Shown here: in pieces, positions 4,052-6,332 of the stretch
Layout of the letters: each line of letters opens with the position of its first letter
Position numbering within the stretch: the stretch's first letter is position 1
NCBI GenBank assembly: GCA_021813235.1
Contig: JAKALG010000050.1
Span: 1 to 6,332 of the forward strand
Direction of reading: 5' to 3'
DNA length: 6,332 nucleotides
DNA from: a bacterium
Lineage (GTDB): Bacteria > Patescibacteria > Paceibacteria > UBA9973
Notes under the pieces: generated by a model
The model's database searches: none
Told to the model about the DNA's origin: nothing
Seen by the model: the letters and a program-made list of their open reading frames with translations, nothing else
Position numbers and translations under genes: made by a program

Positions 4052-4249
4052 ATGAAAATAAAATCAAAAGACCTTAAATCTCTGCTCGATAAAGAAATCA
4101 AATGGTGCATGATAAATTCAGTTGGCAATATATGTTGCAAGCTCGGCTTCATTTCTGGTCTTCAACAAGCTAAAAGATTTGTAACTAAACTTGAAAAATT
4201 ATTAATCAGGAGAAATAATGAAAAAACTCGTAACCATAGAATGGGATGA
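4052..4249 (+). CDS. 65-residue basic hypothetical protein
   Basis: The frame is open from 4028, but neither ATG 4028 nor ATG 4052 has a strong ribosome binding site. ATG 4052 has an A/G-rich stretch (AGAAGAAAA) upstream and a typical MKIK start, so it is preferred weakly. The protein is lysine-rich (MKIKSKDLKSLLDKEIKWCM), with a CC pair (28-29) and a helical segment GLQQAKRFVTKLEKLLIRR. No family is recognised. The C-terminus overlaps the start of the next gene by 32 bases; the last residues (EKTRNHRMG) are probably shaped by that overlap. The AGGAG at 4208-4212 within it serves the next gene. Confidence 0.5.
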   Translation: MKIKSKDLKSLLDKEIKWCMINSVGNICCKLGFISGLQQAKRFVTKLEKLLIRRNNEKTRNHRMG

Positions 4250-4478
4250 ACCAGCAGATATAAATTGGCTTAATAAATATAACATAGCGGTGGTTTTGCA
4301 TGAATATTGTAAAAATACAAAATTTAAGGTAGAGGATGTTACCGCCGATGATATAGTTAATATTGTTAAAAATGAAGCATTTTATTTTGAACCATTTAAC
4401 GAACAGCTTGTATCGGTTAATCTTAGAGAGCTTAAAAAAACCATAAGCGCACTACTTTTAGAGGATGGGAAAAAATAA
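4218..4478 (+). CDS. 86-residue small acidic phage-type protein
   Basis: ATG 4218 lies five bases after AGGAG (4208-4212). The product begins MKKLVTIEWDEPADINWLNK and continues NIAVVLHEYCKNTKFKVEDV. An opening strand, a DEP-x-D-x-NWL turn and a helix with ALH-YCKNT is a pattern I associate with small uncharacterised phage proteins. The middle is acidic (VTADDIVNIVKNEAFYFEPF) and the end helical (NLRELKKTISALLLEDGKK). No catalytic motif or metal site is seen. It overlaps the upstream gene by 32 bases and is followed after five bases by a GTG-started gene, so all three are probably co-transcribed. Confidence 0.65.
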   Translation: MKKLVTIEWDEPADINWLNKYNIAVVLHEYCKNTKFKVEDVTADDIVNIVKNEAFYFEPFNEQLVSVNLRELKKTISALLLEDGKK

Positions 4479-4483
4479 GCACT

Positions 4484-4795
4484 GTGCCAAGAATACTAAC
4501 AGAAAATGAATGTGATTTGCTTGAAAAGAATATAGTCCCAAGTGGGAGACGCTGTAAGAGTGCGTCCAGAGAGTGGAGTGATGATGTTGTATTAGATATG
4601 TTAAATACAATCTCTTTTTTGCGCTCCAATATTATTGAATTAGAGACACATGTTGGAGAATTAGGTGGTTCGGTGGAAGAAGCAAATATACTTGAACGAC
4701 AAAGAGACGAAATGGAAGAGAAACTTCTTGAATTGGGCTATACATGTTTATATTGTAAGGGGCAAGTAGAATTTAAAAATCTTAATGAGGCGTAG
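4484..4795 (+). CDS. 103-residue coiled-coil protein with C-terminal CxxC
   Basis: The only suitable start is GTG 4484, five bases after the previous stop; no good Shine-Dalgarno site precedes it (GAGG 4461-4464 is far), so coupling or weak translation is likely. Residues about 35-85 form a probable coiled coil (DVVLDMLNTISFLRSNIIELETHV, then SVEEANILERQRDEMEEKLLEL). A single CxxC (C88-C91, TCLYCKG) follows; with one pair only, zinc binding would need a dimer or the earlier C10/C24. The tail LNEA-stop runs directly into the next ATG. That junction is nearly the same as the one at the end of the next gene. No family is recognised. Confidence 0.62.
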   Translation: MPRILTENECDLLEKNIVPSGRRCKSASREWSDDVVLDMLNTISFLRSNIIELETHVGELGGSVEEANILERQRDEMEEKLLELGYTCLYCKGQVEFKNLNEA

Positions 4796-4975
4796 ATGAG
4801 TTATTCTGTCTGTTTGATTTGTAGCAGGATAGTGAAAAAATATGAAAAACTTTGTGGGGATTGTATGGAGTGGCATGGCAGAAAAAATCAAGATTTGGAT
4901 TATTGGAGACATCATTTTAATTTAGACGATGAGGATGTCATACGTGAGAAAAATAGAATACTCAACGAGGCATAG
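4796..4975 (+). CDS. 59-residue zinc-knuckle protein
   Basis: ATG 4796 touches the upstream stop TAG, with GAGG (4787-4790) five bases before it inside the upstream coding sequence. The protein carries two CxxC pairs: C6-C9 (VCLICSR) and C20-C23 (CGDCMEW), only ten residues apart, a compact zinc knuckle, with His residues after it (EWHG, HH). An acidic C-terminal half (DLDYWRHHFNLDDEDVIREKN) ends in LNEA, the same four residues that end the previous gene. The next ATG follows its TAG directly. No family is recognised; a zinc-stabilised adaptor or nucleic-acid-binding peptide is the general expectation for such proteins. Confidence 0.7.
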   Translation: MSYSVCLICSRIVKKYEKLCGDCMEWHGRKNQDLDYWRHHFNLDDEDVIREKNRILNEA

Positions 4976-5512
4976 ATGAGTAAATCCGCTCCATTTGATT
5001 TAGTAATGCTCATCTACCGTCCAGTGTGGGAAGCTGATAGCCGCTATAAAGGTGAAAAATATAGAGCTACTGGACGAGACCTTAAAAGCGCAAAAGAATT
5101 TCTAAATCTCAATCCCGATATTTTAGACGAAGTGGCAGAGTTTCAGGAACATGCCCTTGAATATCTTAAAAGTAAATTTGATGGCTGGAATGAACTTAAA
5201 CATCCTTTCTGGGGGTTAGCCAATAATTACAATGTCTACACGCCTAAGAAAACAAAAGAACAACGAGAATGCCAGCCCAAGCCCCAATTACCACAATATT
5301 GCGACATTTGTGAACATCATGGGCGACAAACGTTGCTAAAGCCAAAAGAACTATGTCCGGTCTGTTTTCCTGTATGTGAAAAATGCAACATCCAACACGC
5401 CCCTGAACAATCCTGCGAAGATGCAAAGAAAAATATGGAGAGATTGCAGAGGATTTTATATGGTGATGGTAAGCGGACAAAAGAGACGAAACAACTTAAT
5501 GAATTGCTATGA
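4976..5512 (+). CDS. 178-residue phage protein with C-terminal zinc-binding cluster
   Basis: ATG 4976 touches the upstream TAG, with GAGG (4967-4970) five bases before it. The N-terminal part (residues 25-90, YKGEKYRATGRDLKSAKEFL through FQEHALEYLKSKFDGW to PFWGLANNYNVYTP) resembles helical segments in phage replication accessory proteins, where K/GRD-x-KSAKEFL and a closing F-x-LANN-N-Y recur; this is a weak likeness, not a family call. Residues 109-137 hold six cysteines in pairs: C109-C112 (YCDICEHHG), C127-C130 (LCPVC) and C134-C137 (VCEKCN), enough for one or two zinc sites. A charged tail (KRTKETKQLNELL) follows. It is the largest gene here and may be a DNA-binding or helicase-loader-like protein. 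The function is inferred. Confidence 0.68.
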   Translation: MSKSAPFDLVMLIYRPVWEADSRYKGEKYRATGRDLKSAKEFLNLNPDILDEVAEFQEHALEYLKSKFDGWNELKHPFWGLANNYNVYTPKKTKEQRECQPKPQLPQYCDICEHHGRQTLLKPKELCPVCFPVCEKCNIQHAPEQSCEDAKKNMERLQRILYGDGKRTKETKQLNELL

Positions 5513-5525
5513 AATGGAGTAAGCC

Positions 5526-5684
5526 ATGACGAGAGAACATAGATGCGCTGAAATCAGAATAAGGTTTTCTGAGCAGACAAAACAATGGGTATTATATCGC
5601 CACGCAGATAGCGTACCATTTTTAAGAAATATTTCTTTCTGTCCTTACTGCGGAGAGAAACTAACGAAAGGAGATGCGGAATGA
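5526..5684 (+). CDS. 52-residue phage zinc-finger-type protein
   Basis: ATG 5526 follows GGAG (5516-5519) at six bases. The product has one N-terminal Cys (C7 in EHRCAEIRIRF), a beta-type stretch with QWVLYRHADSV, and a C-terminal FCPYCGEKLT knuckle (C39-C42). The layout H/C near the start, a strand with W, then FCPYCGEKL is a frequent form of tiny phage proteins; C5/H5-C7 with C39-C42 could complete one zinc site. Its stop overlaps the next start as ATGA (5681-5684), and AAGGAG (5668-5673) inside it serves that gene. The role is unknown. Confidence 0.72.
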   Translation: MTREHRCAEIRIRFSEQTKQWVLYRHADSVPFLRNISFCPYCGEKLTKGDAE

Positions 5685-5890
5685 TGCGTGAATGGACTAT
5701 TTATTTTACCGGAGACGATGAGAAATTAACCGTTTTTGCTGAATCATATGAAAAATATTGGCATGGGGAGTCTTCGTATTGGTATTGGAAATTCTCAGAT
5801 GGTTCGATGATACCAACGATTGGCGTAAAAGCCATTATAAACGATACAGACCCAGACTTTGAAAAACAACAATCCAGCCCTTCATCTTGA
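5681..5890 (+). CDS. 69-residue aromatic-rich hypothetical protein
   Basis: ATG 5681 overlaps the preceding stop by four bases and lies seven bases after AAGGAG (5668-5673); ATG 5684 is a less likely alternative. The sequence is rich in Trp/Tyr (EWTIYFTGDDEKLTVFAESY, then SYWYWKFSDGSMIPTIGVKAI) and predicts as a small all-beta fold: strand, turn with GDDE, strand, W-x-W-F hairpin, strand. The tail (QQSSPSS) is disordered. No cysteine, membrane segment or catalytic motif is present. It is the last gene of the 3073-5890 operon; no clear terminator follows, only the structured gap at 5898-5982. Confidence 0.65.
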   Translation: MMREWTIYFTGDDEKLTVFAESYEKYWHGESSYWYWKFSDGSMIPTIGVKAIINDTDPDFEKQQSSPSS

Positions 5891-5897
5891 ATCTTTC

Positions 5898-5982
5898 GCA
5901 ATGCTTGTAGGATAGCCTATTCGTGCAATGCGTGGGGTTGTTTTTTAACATATCTGCAAGCGTCGGGATGGTCTACCCATCC
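5898..5982 (+). other. Structured intergenic leader with two stems and a 7-base direct repeat
   Basis: ATGCTTGTAG (5901-5910) pairs with CTGCAAGCGT (5954-5963), ten pairs with two G-U. Just after it, GGATGG (5966-5971) pairs with CCATCC (5977-5982). GCAATGC occurs at 5898-5904 and 5925-5931. A T6 run (5941-5946) lies inside the large loop, not after a stem, so it is not a terminator. It may be a leader for the membrane-protein gene at 6041. Confidence 0.4.
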
Positions 5983-6040
5983 ACCCATAGAGGTAACCCA
6001 TTGGCAACCCCTACCAGAGCCACCGAAAGGAGAATGAGTG

Positions 6041-6220
6041 ATGAAGCTAAGAATGAACGGCAGACACCTTACATATTGTTTTGTTGGGATAATATTTATG
6101 GTTTTAGGTAGCATCTCAGAAATCACGGATTTTACAACCATTGCCCTTGTATTGCTTATTGTTTTTATGATTGAATCAGTTGTTTGGGAAAAACCAAATG
6201 CCCACAACGAACATTCCTAA
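6041..6220 (+). CDS. Small two-helix membrane protein
   Basis: The start is ATG 6041, eight bases after AGGAG (6028-6032). GTG 6038 in the same frame is possible, and ATG 6034 in another frame is too close to the site and gives only 25 residues. The 59-residue product has two hydrophobic segments: about residues 10-28 (TYCFVGIIFMVLGSI) and 31-50 (FTTIALVLLIVFMIESVVW). A basic N-terminus (KLRMNGRH) favours a cytoplasmic N-end, and the short acidic turn between the helices a hairpin, with a polar tail (EKPNAHNEHS). Small two-helix proteins in phages include holins, but nothing here proves lysis function and no endolysin is visible. The downstream ORF overlaps its end by 23 bases. Confidence 0.62.
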   Translation: MKLRMNGRHLTYCFVGIIFMVLGSISEITDFTTIALVLLIVFMIESVVWEKPNAHNEHS

Positions 6221-6332
6221 AACAAAAATCCAAACCAAGAACACCCGATGCAACGGACTAAGCGATTGTTACGGTCGGGCTACGGGAGAATTAGATGTTA
6301 GCGTAGGCGATAGAATCCAAAAGAGACAACTT
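6198..6332 (+). CDS. N-terminus of an unidentified protein, cut by the window end
   Basis: From ATG 6198 the frame is open to the last base, 45 codons. The sequence starts MPTTNIPKTKIQTKNTRCNG and continues LSDCYGRATGELDVSVGDRIQKRQL. GGGAA (6187-6191) lies six bases upstream. It overlaps the membrane-protein gene by 23 bases. The leader is basic and threonine-rich, and a CNGLSDC segment (C18, C24) follows. Too little is present to identify it. The GCTACG motif at 6279 lies inside this frame. It could be a real gene start or a chance open frame at the edge. Confidence 0.42.
   Translation, partial: MPTTNIPKTKIQTKNTRCNGLSDCYGRATGELDVSVGDRIQKRQL

Noticed and set aside
5923..6111. + strand frame across the 5891-6040 gap
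   Set aside because: Its first half covers inverted repeats and its only start near a Shine-Dalgarno site (6034) is one base from it and gives a 25-residue product; the 6041 frame is better placed.
5917..6207. 96-codon open frame on the minus strand
   Set aside because: It runs antisense across a structured gap and a well-supported + strand membrane protein, has no good ribosome binding site, and all other genes are on the + strand.

Overview
This window looks like part of a tailed-phage or prophage genome from a bacterium that uses Shine-Dalgarno initiation. Every supported gene is on the + strand. Genes are very short (about 40 to 180 codons), packed end to end with ATGA or stop-start overlaps, and several start after AGGAG-type ribosome binding sites. 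All three standard stop codons are used, so there is no sign of a recoded genetic code. Base composition is moderately AT-rich, near 40% GC by eye. No capsid, terminase, portal, tail, integrase or lysis gene is visible, so the lineage and host cannot be named.

Layout. (1) 1-835: end of an early DNA-metabolism operon. It holds the C-terminus of a probable single-stranded-DNA-binding-type protein, a NinB-like recombination protein and a small winged-helix protein, and closes with an intrinsic terminator near 863-890. (2) 836-1503: about 670 bases with little coding. It carries a tRNA-like gene with a defective or unusual anticodon arm, several inverted repeats, a 12-base direct repeat and one doubtful 44-codon ORF. 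(3) 1504-2291: four overlapping small genes, three of them with zinc-binding cysteine patterns. (4) 2292-3072: a second structured region. It holds a possible pseudoknot, a 40-codon cysteine-containing ORF, a three-way-junction RNA ending in a T-tract, and a self-contained candidate small RNA (promoter, interlocked 12-bp and 10-bp stems, T-tract). A 9-bp inverted repeat, a G-rich tract and a GCTACGC hairpin follow. (5) 3073-5890: an operon of nine small genes of the phage accessory/early type, including a DUF551-like protein and several zinc ribbons. (6) 5891-6332: a structured 150-base gap, a two-helix membrane protein and an overlapping ORF running off the end.

The recognisable genes suggest phage DNA replication/recombination plus a cargo of small, mostly uncharacterised proteins. 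Two things stand out: the density of tiny zinc-knuckle proteins (about seven in 4 kb), and the two structured non-coding blocks, which share a GCTACG motif. The strongest candidate for something undescribed is the pseudoknotted RNA at about 2658-2783.
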